Shown piece by piece: positions 1 to 9,500 of a DNA stretch of 22,940 bases (position 1 is its first letter; each line of letters begins with the position of its first letter). The stretch is from IMG/VR virus record IMGVR_UViG_3300031658_002726, positions 1-22,940 of that record; one strand, written 5' to 3'. Source of the DNA: a virus. The notes beneath the pieces are model-generated. The model ran no database searches. It was not told where the DNA came from and saw nothing but the letters and a program-made list of their open reading frames with translations. The translations under genes and the position numbers were made by a program.

Positions 1-99
1 TTCTACGCTGCCAAGGAAAACAACCGCTGCTACAAACACGGGGCTACAGAGCCACTAGCAGAGCCACTGAAGACCATCAAGGCATTCAAATACGGCTAA
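1..99 (+). CDS. 3' end of an unidentified gene (5' truncated)
   Basis: The frame is open from the first base to a TAA at 97-99 and encodes the last 32 residues of a protein whose start lies outside the window. The visible peptide is hydrophilic and basic, with Lys, Asn, His and one Cys, and ends in Phe-Lys-Tyr-Gly. It is too short to assign to a family. The gene lies just upstream of the packaging genes on the same strand, so a packaging or late-region role is possible but not shown. Reality of the frame is inferred from direction and from the stop being followed by a normally spaced downstream gene. Confidence 0.5.
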   Translation, partial: FYAAKENNRCYKHGATEPLAEPLKTIKAFKYG

Positions 100-143
100 G
101 TGTTAGACTCTGACGAACTATAAGTTTCAGCATAGGATTTATC

Positions 144-404
144 ATGGCACACAAAAGAACCAGCAAAACAGCTAACGATAAGATCAAGGCTCGACTCAAG
201 TCAGGGAAGTCAAAACCGTCTTTAACTGAGGGTTTAGTCTCGTATGATGAGCCGGGATACCCCGGTGGAAGGTTCAGGAAAACTGGACAGGCAAGCAGTT
301 CTGCCCCAGAGGGCAATAGCGCAAAGCCAGCACGACGGAAGAAGCCTTATTCCAGCCCTTTGCCAAAGGCGAAGCCCTCCCGGTATAAAGACCCTTTCAA
401 ATAA
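144..404 (+). CDS. Small basic protein next to the terminase; possible small terminase or packaging accessory
   Basis: This 86-aa protein is rich in Lys, Arg, Ser and Pro and has few hydrophobic residues, so it is probably largely disordered and may bind nucleic acid. The start is supported by AGGA at 134-137, six bases before the ATG. Its TAA is followed immediately by the terminase ATG at 405. Small terminase subunits usually sit directly upstream of the large one, and this is the only candidate in the window. However, I see no helix-turn-helix or oligomerisation region, and 86 aa is short for that family. A simple annotation as hypothetical DNA-binding protein is safest. Confidence 0.6.
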   Translation: MAHKRTSKTANDKIKARLKSGKSKPSLTEGLVSYDEPGYPGGRFRKTGQASSSAPEGNSAKPARRKKPYSSPLPKAKPSRYKDPFK

Positions 405-1958
405 ATGCCGTATACCCCACACGAACATCAACTAAAACTCCACAAGTCCAAAGCTAAGATCAAGTGGAACCAAACAGGCAGGCGTGGTGGGAAGACCCGT
501 TCTGCCCTTGAGGAAGACCTAGCGGTCATCGAATCGCTGTCTCACAAATATGTTGAATTCCCCGGTCAAGAAGATCAAACTGCAGAAGCTGCTCGTCTCG
601 TTCCTGCTATCCACGTCTGGACAGTTGCCCCTACTAAGGCGCAGATGTATCAGGTTTGGAACGAGATGCAGGCATTCATTCCCGAACACTTGGTCAGTAA
701 AACGAACCCGTATCGTGACAATAAACTCGGAGGAGGTCGAGGTAGTGGGTTTAAGGAAGATGCTCTGCATGTGTGGCTTACATTCAAAGATAGAAACGGG
801 CGATGGCTCCGTGGAAGAGATGGAAAGCAACGCCCTCGACCGATTGTATTTTGGGAACTCAAGTCGGCGGATAACCCAGAAAGTCTCCAGTCGGTTGGAC
901 TCGACTTCCTCCACGTCACTGAAGCACAGGAAATAGCTGAAATTGGATGGAACAAACTCCGCCCTACACTATCTTCACCGGGACGTGCAGGTCGTGCGCT
1001 CATCGAAGGAATCCCTCCAGTCTCCCCCTCCCACTGGTTCGCTCGAAACTTCCGAAGGGCTAAGGAATCTCCTAATCGCCGTCGAGAGTCATTTAGCTGG
1101 ACAGCCTTCGACAACCCGCTCCTGACGGAAGACCAGAAACAGGAAATCTTAGAAGACAAAGAAACCATGATGGAAGACGACTGGAATCGTCTCTACATGG
1201 CTATTCAGCCAGAAGGTGCTGGAGCGTTCTTCCGCAAGGTAGATGTCGCCTCTCGTGGAGTTGAACTAGCGAAGCCTGCTCCCGGTCAAGAGTACGTAGC
1301 AGGGCTTGATCTAGGTCGTAGCAATGATGCTACGGTACTTATAGTCAAAAACCGCAAGACACGAGAATCCGTATCAGCTACAGAACTCCTGAAGACTGAT
1401 TGGGTATTGCAAATGGAGACTATCCGCAGTGAAGCACGAAGATGGAACCTCAAGCAAATCGTTATGGACTCGACAGGATTGGGAGGCCAATTCGCTCGTG
1501 ACATCATGTACAACGAAATGCTGGCTGAGGGAATTCCAGTCATCGCCTTCAACTTCTCACCGGTGGCGAAATACCACGACCTGTACCTGCCTTATAGAAT
1601 TGCCCTTGAACATGAGCAAGTTAGTTTCCCAGAACACTGGAATAAGCTAACATCACAGTTGATGGACACCACGCACAAGGAAACGGCGAACCGTGGACAT
1701 GTGTTTGGAACTGCGGGTGGTACTCACGATGACTGGGCTGACGCAGAGGTGCTTGCCTTGTATGGATGCGACCCAGTGGAGTATGCTCAAAGCACGCGAC
1801 CGACTAGAGCGTCAGGTGGAATTGAGCCGTTGAGACCCAATTTTGTATCTAAACGCCGTAAAAAACTTGACTATATCGGTCTAACTCGTGAGTCTCGTCA
1901 TTCCGACCGCAACGATGAAATAGACCAGCGTATTCTGGAATCGGAAAAAGTTCTGTAA
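405..1958 (+). CDS. terL: Terminase large subunit (packaging ATPase and nuclease)
   Basis: This is the motor that pumps DNA into the prohead through the portal and cuts the concatemer. The 517-aa length is normal for the family. The ATPase half has a Walker A loop, GRRGGKT at residues 25-31. A Walker B-like strand at about 166-173 ends in Thr-Glu, with E173 the likely catalytic base. The C-terminal RNase H-like nuclease half shows the three expected acidic sites: D302 in LDLG, D355 in VMDSTG, and D442/D443/D446 in HDDWADA. The ATG directly abuts the upstream TAA and has no clear ribosome binding site, so it is probably translated by coupling. The portal starts at the base after its stop. Confidence 0.95.
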   Translation: MPYTPHEHQLKLHKSKAKIKWNQTGRRGGKTRSALEEDLAVIESLSHKYVEFPGQEDQTAEAARLVPAIHVWTVAPTKAQMYQVWNEMQAFIPEHLVSKTNPYRDNKLGGGRGSGFKEDALHVWLTFKDRNGRWLRGRDGKQRPRPIVFWELKSADNPESLQSVGLDFLHVTEAQEIAEIGWNKLRPTLSSPGRAGRALIEGIPPVSPSHWFARNFRRAKESPNRRRESFSWTAFDNPLLTEDQKQEILEDKETMMEDDWNRLYMAIQPEGAGAFFRKVDVASRGVELAKPAPGQEYVAGLDLGRSNDATVLIVKNRKTRESVSATELLKTDWVLQMETIRSEARRWNLKQIVMDSTGLGGQFARDIMYNEMLAEGIPVIAFNFSPVAKYHDLYLPYRIALEHEQVSFPEHWNKLTSQLMDTTHKETANRGHVFGTAGGTHDDWADAEVLALYGCDPVEYAQSTRPTRASGGIEPLRPNFVSKRRKKLDYIGLTRESRHSDRNDEIDQRILESEKVL

Positions 1959-3899
1959 ATGGTTTCACCAGCAATATCCACCGCCAGCCTTGCTACGCCA
2001 CCAACCCGCGGCAACGTAGAAGACACGATCAGATTAGAGGCGGCTAACCCTCAATCAGAACCAGCCCTCACAGAGGCATGGGTCGAGGGGATGATCTCAG
2101 ATGGACGCATTCGCTTCGGAAAATTCTGGAAGAAATGCAGACAAGCTGACGAATACATCAAGGGTGAGTTCGACTTCCCCACCACAGAGAACGGGACTAA
2201 GGTCAGACTTGGAACTGCACACTCAGTTGTCAAGACTCTTACCGATCACATCACTCCCCCGTTCGTAGATATAACAGTCCCGCCTCCCGGCCCAAGAGGC
2301 CAAGCCCGCGCCGAGAAGATCGAGAAGTTCCTACGTGGAGCAACTCACCGACTCGAACAGGAAACCCCTACCAGACGCACAGTGAACTTCCATGCAGCCT
2401 CTTATGGCGTTGCTTGGGAGAAGACTGAGTTCATCGGTAACCGCTGGTCAAACTTTCCAGAACCACCTGATGAAGACGGTGACTCTGCTCAGTACAAAGC
2501 AGACCTCGAAGAGGCTATGGACAAGCGGTCTGTTGAGTGGCCTATCACTACGAAAGCAGTGAACCCTCAATCAGTTATCTGGGACACCAATAATCAATAC
2601 GACCCACGATGGGTCATTCACTTCTTCGATGTAGACAACGAGTGGATACACGCTCACTTCCCCGGCTGGGAAGGTGCTAACTCTGGTCGTTCACAGTTCA
2701 CTGAAGTATGGACTCACTCACAGGTCGCCTACATGGCAGGCCGTCAGTGGGTAATGAAGCCACGTAACCACGGTTACAAGATGCGACCATGGACGATGTA
2801 CTGGCCTCAGACCGGTATCTCCACAATGGGCAACAAGCCTGAAGACCTGTACATGGGCATCTTGGATGGTAACTTCGAGATGATTCAGGCTGAGTCTCAG
2901 CTTGCTTCTCAGTATCTGGACATCGTTGTTAGCGCAACACATCCAGTCACGAACATCAAAGGCCCACCGGGTATGGCTGATGAATATGCCAACCAGTACG
3001 ACACCGCTCCGGGTGCGATGAACGTGCTTCCTCCGAACATTGAAGTAGAAGTTCCGAGGGTTCCTGAGCCACCGCAGACAATCATGCTGGCGAAGAACAT
3101 GTTCGATAGTGCCATTGAGGCGAACACCGCTCCATCCGTTACTCGTGGACAGCGTCCTTCGGGAGCGTCTTCGGGTTATGAGACAGCCGTACTGTCTGGT
3201 ATCGGTCGCCTCAACTTTGCTGCATACGTCGATGCTTCTAACCGTGGATTACAGCACCGTAACGAAATCATTCTTAGCATCGTAGAGAACGTAATTCAGG
3301 ACAGGATTACTGTTTGGGGTCAGACTGAGTCTGGAACCGTAGAGGCAGGAATCGGCCCTAAAGATATCAGGGGTCACTATGTCAACTTTGTGCAACTCAA
3401 CCCTACTGCTCCTGAAGAGCGAGAGAGAATCCTCAACCTATGGGCAACCAGATGGCGTGAGGGATTTGTTGACCACGACACCGCACTTCGTGAAGGTGGA
3501 GTCTCGAACGCTTTGGAGGTTCAGTCCAAGTTGCTTGCAGAGAACTTCCTCAAGAGCGAGAATATTCAGGGAATTCTTCAGGGTATTGCAGCACAACGCA
3601 TTCCTCTTCTGGAAGGCATCGTAGAAGCGGCAGGCGCATCTCCGGGTGAAGCCGACGCTATCGCTCAATCCGTACTGGATACTCAAGGGGGCGATCAACT
3701 ATCTAACGCTGGGAATTTCTCTCCCGGCAACCAAGCTGGAACTCGGCCGCAGACACCCGGAACAGGCGCACCAACAACAACTAGGCCAGTAATGCCGGGG
3801 TCTCTTGCCGAGTCCGACTTGGTGGGGCGACAAATCAGTAGCCCTGCCCGTAGTGGGCCAAGACGTGTTCCAACTAGCAACCTACCGGCAGGCAGATAA
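1959..3899 (+). CDS. Portal protein
   Basis: This 646-aa protein would form the dodecameric ring at the capsid vertex that is the DNA channel and the seat for terminase and tail. Support comes from its place directly after the large terminase, its size, and motifs seen in phage portals. These are a VNPQSVIWD segment at about 201-209 and a TRGQRPSGASSGYE segment at about 395-408 that is followed by a long helical stretch. Residues after about 570 form a Gly/Pro/Thr/Ser-rich tail that looks disordered and extends past the usual portal core. The start has only a weak GGAAAAAG upstream. The stop overlaps the next ATG by one base (TAATG). Confidence 0.88.
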   Translation: MVSPAISTASLATPPTRGNVEDTIRLEAANPQSEPALTEAWVEGMISDGRIRFGKFWKKCRQADEYIKGEFDFPTTENGTKVRLGTAHSVVKTLTDHITPPFVDITVPPPGPRGQARAEKIEKFLRGATHRLEQETPTRRTVNFHAASYGVAWEKTEFIGNRWSNFPEPPDEDGDSAQYKADLEEAMDKRSVEWPITTKAVNPQSVIWDTNNQYDPRWVIHFFDVDNEWIHAHFPGWEGANSGRSQFTEVWTHSQVAYMAGRQWVMKPRNHGYKMRPWTMYWPQTGISTMGNKPEDLYMGILDGNFEMIQAESQLASQYLDIVVSATHPVTNIKGPPGMADEYANQYDTAPGAMNVLPPNIEVEVPRVPEPPQTIMLAKNMFDSAIEANTAPSVTRGQRPSGASSGYETAVLSGIGRLNFAAYVDASNRGLQHRNEIILSIVENVIQDRITVWGQTESGTVEAGIGPKDIRGHYVNFVQLNPTAPEERERILNLWATRWREGFVDHDTALREGGVSNALEVQSKLLAENFLKSENIQGILQGIAAQRIPLLEGIVEAAGASPGEADAIAQSVLDTQGGDQLSNAGNFSPGNQAGTRPQTPGTGAPTTTRPVMPGSLAESDLVGRQISSPARSGPRRVPTSNLPAGR

Positions 3900-4069
3900 T
3901 GGCTAAGAAGCAGAACGTCCTGATAGAGGGCGCAATAACGCAGTTCGATGAAGTCGTGAAGAGGTTCTTGGACAGGGTTCCAAAGCAGCTTCAGACACCG
4001 AAGATTGACCCACCAGCAGGCAAGAAGGCTAATAAGCCTCGGCCGTTCAGCCCATTAGGGGGCATTTAA
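3899..4069 (+). CDS. Small hypothetical protein (56 aa)
   Basis: This short ORF fills the whole space between the portal and the 833-aa gene. Its ATG shares one base with the portal TAA, and its own TAA at 4067-4069 directly abuts the next ATG. That exact fit is the main evidence that it is real. The peptide is basic: an N-terminal half that could form an amphipathic helix, then a Pro/Lys-rich segment ending Pro-Leu-Gly-Gly-Ile. There are no Cys residues and no recognisable domain. It is translated in step with its neighbours, so a minor head or DNA-associated role is possible, but no function can be assigned. Confidence 0.65.
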   Translation: MAKKQNVLIEGAITQFDEVVKRFLDRVPKQLQTPKIDPPAGKKANKPRPFSPLGGI

Positions 4070-6571
4070 ATGGCACAGTTCGTAGTTCAGGTTCCAGTAG
4101 CCTACAGGTCTAAATTTAGTAACTATACTGCCGTAACCGTTGAGGCTGAATCTGCCAATTCGGCAAGGATGCAACTCGTACAGTACGGAGTTCCGTTCGC
4201 TGCGGTCGGTAAGGCTTCTCGTGGCCCGTCTCCACAGGTTGGGGCTAGAGGTACAGATGCTTTCAATGCACAGCCGAACTCTGCTCCTGCGATTGGTTTA
4301 GTTGGTAAAAGTCTCGACGCTGCGAATAACCCTGCGTCTCTAAACAACTTTGGGGGTAACAATGCGCTACCCCCTACTTCGGGGCCAGCAGGTGCTGCCG
4401 GTGCAAATGCGTACGCAAATGCGTACTACGGTAATAAAGCCGGTCAGCCCGGATTTTCCGGTTTTGGTGGAGAAGAATCTAGTACCACCAGCTTTGCTCC
4501 GAATGTGAATCCTCTTCCTACTTCACAGCAGGTTCAGGACGCTCTTCCGTTCACTCCCGGTACTGCCGATGACCCATTTTCACAACCTTCACAATATCAA
4601 CGTCTAACCCCTGCGGATTTCGCAAAGATCAGGGCTGCCGCATCAGCGGGAAGCGTGGTTGGAACTGACGACGGGCCGGGTGGCATCGGTGGTTCAGGCA
4701 ACGCTAACCAAGAATTCGATGTCTCAAGATTCTTTGGAGGGTCGTTCAATAGTGATACCCCACCTCCACCACCTCCACCACCTCCACCACCTGCTGCTCG
4801 TGGGTTCAATGATCTTATCAGCGACCTCAAAACAGGAGCCATCTTCATATATGGTGGCGGCACGTTTGACCTGACCCCGTTTGAAAGTCCAGCATTCTGG
4901 GATGCAGTGTTCCAAGACTTTGGCGCAGTCAATCCGGGAGCCACTTATGCTGCCCAGATGGACGCAATAGCGCGCCAGATAGCAGCGTCTAAGCCTGACC
5001 AAAACGGAGACTTTGAGGCTAAGAAGGCTCTAACTGAGTTCTACAAACAGGCAGAACAGCAGATCAACGCTCGTGGGCTAGACACCCTTGAAGATGCTGA
5101 TGGTGCGTTACTGAACATACGTGCTTTCAATCAGGCGAAATCGTCGTCAACTGACGAGATGCTCGGAATTACTCAAGAGCAAGCCGACAAGGAATTGGAG
5201 GACGTAGTTAAGGTCAACCCTGAACTTGGTGATGAACAAAAAGACCTTGATCTTGACCCTGACCTTGGTGATGAACAAAAAGACCTTGAACCTGACCTTG
5301 GTAGTGGTGGAGGCGAAATTGGTGGCGAGGGCGAAGGCTTCTTCCCTGATTCACTCACGCAAGATTTAGCTGGAAATACTACCGACACTAGGTTCCTGCC
5401 TTCGTTTGAGGAAAGACTTGGCCCAACAGAAAGAGGTTTCGGAGCCTCAACTGCTGGCGGTGGTGGCAATCTTGTAAACATACAAGACATCATTGATAAC
5501 TTCGAGCAGGCAAACGGAATGCCTCCGATATCTCAAGTCCCTCGAAGAGACCCTGTTAGCTTAGATATAATGCGCGGCCCGAACAGGTTTAGTGAGGGTG
5601 CGCCCGGAGTGTTACCCGGTGTCGAGATACCGAACTCAGGTGAGATACTCTACGAGACTGTAGTCAATCCTCTTCTTTCAGAGTTGCTGGATGCAGCCAA
5701 TCTAAACAACGGTCTTCTTACTGACCAACAGATCGCCGATGCCACAGCGAAATCTGCGGTAGATGTTGCCCAGTTGCAGGCAGAGTCAGCTATTGGCGTT
5801 GCCGAAGCTAACGGCGCATCTGATGCTGAGGTGGCAAACATCCGTGCTAAGGGTGACGCTGCGATAGCACTAGCACAGCAAGGTGCAGACAAGTACATAG
5901 CCGATCAGCAACTTGCTGGTACGCAGGCTACTGCGGGTGCATCATCTGACTTCGGGTTCGTCGGGCAGGGTGGAACTCAAGAGCAACTTGACTCTATTCA
6001 GGAGTTTCGTAATTCTCAGATCGCCGCTGAACTCAACCCGTTTGGCTTCACGCCAGAGCAGGGGTTCGGTCTTGAGCAAGGCCGAGTATCTGATAATCAG
6101 TTCGGGTTCCTTCAACAGAACCTTGGGCAGGGTCTTGAGCAGCAACAGAACCGTAATGCACTAGATCAGGTGCTTCGTGGTGGTATATCTCCTGAACAGC
6201 AGAGGCAGCTTGCCATTGCTAATCAGGCAGGCCAGATGCAGGCAAACAATCTCAACTTCATTAGTAATCCTTCAGCGGTAGGCTTCGCTACAGAGCAGGG
6301 TCTATTCAACCCTGCTGGCGGATTCAACCTTGAGGACATCAACAACTCTCCTGAAGGCCAGATTCCCGGCTCGCTGTTTGGGTTCAATTCTCCAAAGGCT
6401 GGAGGAGCAGGTGGTGGACAAACTACAAACACCGGCAACTTCAACGCAAACACACTGCGTAACACCAGTGATGAGCAACTAGGATTCTTGCAGGGTGCTG
6501 CTTCCGCAGGGGGTCAAACTCCAAGTGAGTTCAACGCAAGTGTCGAAGCATTTACTCCACAGGGGATTTAG
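4070..6571 (+). CDS. Large modular low-complexity phage protein (probable virion protein)
   Basis: This 833-aa protein matches no family I recognise. From the N terminus: a folded-looking segment of about 50 residues, a Gly/Ala/Asn/Pro-rich region, and 11 consecutive prolines (231-241). Around 386-410 is an acidic repeat built on LGDEQKDL. An Ala-rich helical segment at about 560-615 may be a coiled coil. The Gln/Gly-rich C-terminal third has five Phe-Gly motifs between about 628 and 772. The start is supported by AGGGGG eight bases upstream of the ATG, and the stop abuts the next gene. Its place between portal and scaffold suggests an internal or portal-associated virion protein. That is inference, and no enzymatic motif is visible. 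Confidence 0.8.
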   Translation: MAQFVVQVPVAYRSKFSNYTAVTVEAESANSARMQLVQYGVPFAAVGKASRGPSPQVGARGTDAFNAQPNSAPAIGLVGKSLDAANNPASLNNFGGNNALPPTSGPAGAAGANAYANAYYGNKAGQPGFSGFGGEESSTTSFAPNVNPLPTSQQVQDALPFTPGTADDPFSQPSQYQRLTPADFAKIRAAASAGSVVGTDDGPGGIGGSGNANQEFDVSRFFGGSFNSDTPPPPPPPPPPPAARGFNDLISDLKTGAIFIYGGGTFDLTPFESPAFWDAVFQDFGAVNPGATYAAQMDAIARQIAASKPDQNGDFEAKKALTEFYKQAEQQINARGLDTLEDADGALLNIRAFNQAKSSSTDEMLGITQEQADKELEDVVKVNPELGDEQKDLDLDPDLGDEQKDLEPDLGSGGGEIGGEGEGFFPDSLTQDLAGNTTDTRFLPSFEERLGPTERGFGASTAGGGGNLVNIQDIIDNFEQANGMPPISQVPRRDPVSLDIMRGPNRFSEGAPGVLPGVEIPNSGEILYETVVNPLLSELLDAANLNNGLLTDQQIADATAKSAVDVAQLQAESAIGVAEANGASDAEVANIRAKGDAAIALAQQGADKYIADQQLAGTQATAGASSDFGFVGQGGTQEQLDSIQEFRNSQIAAELNPFGFTPEQGFGLEQGRVSDNQFGFLQQNLGQGLEQQQNRNALDQVLRGGISPEQQRQLAIANQAGQMQANNLNFISNPSAVGFATEQGLFNPAGGFNLEDINNSPEGQIPGSLFGFNSPKAGGAGGGQTTNTGNFNANTLRNTSDEQLGFLQGAASAGGQTPSEFNASVEAFTPQGI
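4760..4792 (+). repeat. Run of 11 proline codons
   Basis: Eleven successive CCA or CCT codons lie in the 833-aa gene. They are laid out as a roughly 9-bp microrepeat (CCA CCT CCA). Such a run usually needs elongation factor P for smooth translation and could change length by slippage. It separates the Gly/Asn-rich N-terminal region from the next globular-looking segment. Confidence 0.95.
5225..5289 (+). repeat. Tandem repeat with a 39-bp period encoding an acidic repeat
   Basis: A 26-nt sequence beginning CTTGGTGATGAACAAAAAGA occurs at 5225-5250 and again at 5264-5289. A third, degraded start of the unit follows at about 5295. The period is 13 codons and the frame is kept. The encoded unit is Asp/Glu/Leu-rich (LGDEQKDL). 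The DNA identity between copies suggests a recent duplication. Confidence 0.9.
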
Positions 6572-9500
6572 ATGGTCAACCAGTTCAGGCCTGAACGCTC
6601 TAGCAATAGGCGGATGCAGCAGCTAGAGGCTATAAAAGCTAAAAGGGAAGAGCGAAATCGTAAGGCTCAGGCTCAACTTGCCCAGTATGGTGGGGCGGGT
6701 GCAGCTATTGCTCGCCAGTTAGCTAATCAAGAGCAGTCCACGCTCGATGCTCCTGCTGAACCGGCAATCCCCCAACGTCAACAAGAGGCCTTCGACCAAG
6801 GACAATCTGCGACAGAGCAGGTGAAGTTGCCTCTTGGTATTGAGGCAACTGTTGGCGCAAAAACAGGCGCAAGAGAGAACAGTGGAAACCCTGAGTTCGG
6901 GTCTGGATTCGGGTCTGGTGTAGCTGAGGCAATAGCAGGCAAGGGTCTTGCTGTAGCTTCAAATTTCCAAAAGGGTATTGAAACATCAGTTGGAGCCGCC
7001 ACCTCGACAGTAAGTTCGCTTATTCCGGGCGTTGACATACTTGGGATTGAAAGTAATTTGGCTCAAGAGAGAGAGAAGCGTGGGGTTGAGTCAAGACTCC
7101 CCGGTTTCTTACAAGCCAGCCCCCTAAAGGTATTAGATACCTTATTGAGCGGAAACCCCGCAGGCGAGTTACAGGCTCAAGCAGAGGCTTTCCGTATCAC
7201 TGACATGCCTTCGTTCAAGCTGGACTTGGTTCCGGGAGAAGGTATAAATCTTCCGGGTGACGCTACTCTCAACGAATTCCAGTTCGGACTAAAGGGCGCA
7301 CTCGAACTACTGCCTGACGCTGCCCTTACTATTCTTACTGGCGGAACCAGCCTTATTGCTACAGGCACTAAACTCGGTCTTGCTAAAGGTGTGGGTACTG
7401 TGGCTGCTCGCACTGTCGGGCTAGACGTTCTTGCTGCTGGAGTAAAGTCGATTCCTAAAGTTGTCACTAAGGCAGCTACGATCAGGCAACTGGCAAAGCC
7501 GGTATACAGGAACATAACCAACCTCACATTTCACACTGGGTGGGAAGCGGTTCAGCGCGCTAAGAACCCTGAGATGAGACAGATGTTGAACCGCCTGAAC
7601 ACTGTCAGTAGTTCTGCTGGTGGTGCGCTTGGTGGTGTGATGCACGCAGTCAACCCAGTCATGCTTCTTGAGAACGGCAAGAACAGGATGACTGACCTTG
7701 TGTACGGTCGCCTTAACGCTCTTTCACTAATTCCGGGTGCTGTTGAGGCCAACGTTGCTGTATTTGCAGAGAAGTTACGTGGCATAGGCAATGCTCCGAG
7801 AATGATTGGTGAAGGAGAAGGCTTTGACATAGGTCGTCGTGTCGCTAGTTCTCCTATCGGTCGAGGGCTTGGAAAAGTTCGAGACAAAGTATTCGGGCCT
7901 AACGATCAGGCCCCAATGTTTGTATATAACAAGGAAGGGCTTATTACCTCAGAGTTGTATAGTGCAACTACAGACACTTACAAGACCCCTTTGAACGGTC
8001 GGGTCTGGACGGATGCAGTAAGTAGTGCGTTCAAGGTTTCTGATGAAGGCGAACTGGTCATACGTCTAGGTGACGACGCTGTAATTCCTACTGAAATTGC
8101 AGAGCAGTACATCGCTGTAAGTAGAGAAGGTCGGGAAATCAACCGGGCTTCATTTGACGTTCCAGAACAGTTCGACAGGTATGTGGAAGTGCGACAAGTT
8201 GCTGATGGTACTTTCGAGTTGGTAGAAACTGAAGGCACTCGCTTCTACACCGCTTCACGGCACATGGTCGAAACCTACCAAGACATGGCGAAGCATTACA
8301 CATGGTCTACCGGGAAGATGGTCAAGCAGACCACTGCGTTGAGATTCACTGACGCTGCCTATGTCCCACAGGTTCCGAACGGTGGAGACTGGTTCGATGA
8401 AGTCAAAGACGCTCTAGGCGCACGACCGGGAGACAAGAAGCGTCCATTCCAAGAGCGAACATTCTTCGGTGACGATCTTCAGGCAGCAATCGACAATGGT
8501 CATTACACAATGGCTGGGCCGATGGAAGCCATGCAGTCGTTTATGACGAATATGTACTCAGCGACTATCGACGCTGAAATGATCAAGCAGATCAATTATC
8601 TGTCAGGAGACGCACGAAGTGGTGTTGTGAACTTTGACAGGCTTATGAAGACCGTGAAGTCTTCTATCACAAAGATTTCTAAGGGTGGTAACGCCGGGGA
8701 GAAATTCATAAAGAAACTTGAAGGTATAGGGTTCGACTCCTTGCCTCAAGAGATGCGCCGAATAAAGAAACTTGAAGGCGAAGAGAGGGCAGATGCACTC
8801 AAGCGATTGAAGGCTGCGTTCAGTAACGACCGTCGCAATTTGAATGGTCAGTATCACTCAATAGATGAGTCCAAGAGTAGAAAAGCTCCAGCTTTCGCAG
8901 GAATTCTATTCAGAGACGCAGATGAAGCCAAGCAGGTTTCTAAGGCTGCCGATCTTGGTGACGGGTCTAAGGCTTCAGGTGCGGTAGAGGTTGCTGCCGA
9001 GGCGGGGGACTTGCTTCGTGTTGGTAAGACCGGATTCGACTTCGGCTTCCACATGATTCACGGTATCCCTGCGCTTGGTATTGCAACAGGCAGGTTCCTT
9101 GCAGGGCATCCTGCTGAATCAGCGAAGTTATTCAAGGCGTGGAGTAGGTCAACAGTCAACACGTTCGATGCCTTCTTCCGTCCGCAGGTACTTATGCAAA
9201 CTCTTATGAAAGACCCTGCGCTCGTGATGGAAGCTGTTGAGAACGGCCTTCAGATGAGCAAAGAGGCTCAAGACTTCTTCCTTGCTACCCAGAACGCTAC
9301 TCTTCTTCGTAAAATCCCTAAGGCGGGAGAGAGGATGGATGGTGTCCTAGCTGATCTGGCTAACTCATTTGAACGAGCATTCGTTGCTCCGGGTGACCTT
9401 CTGCGTATTGAGGGCTACAGGATTCTTCGTAACACCGCAGGCCAGTCTGAGAACGGACTCTCAGAACTCGCTGGATTCCTGAACAAGATGACCGGTGCGT

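Noticed and set aside
103-124. Possible promoter upstream of the 86-aa gene (TTAGAC and TATAAG)
   Set aside because: The spacer is only 10 bases and no better -35 lies at normal distance.
650-1168. 172-aa open frame on the minus strand within the terminase gene, and other antisense frames of 60-130 aa throughout
   Set aside because: All lie inside strong + strand genes, have no ribosome binding sites and show Ser/Arg-rich shadow composition.
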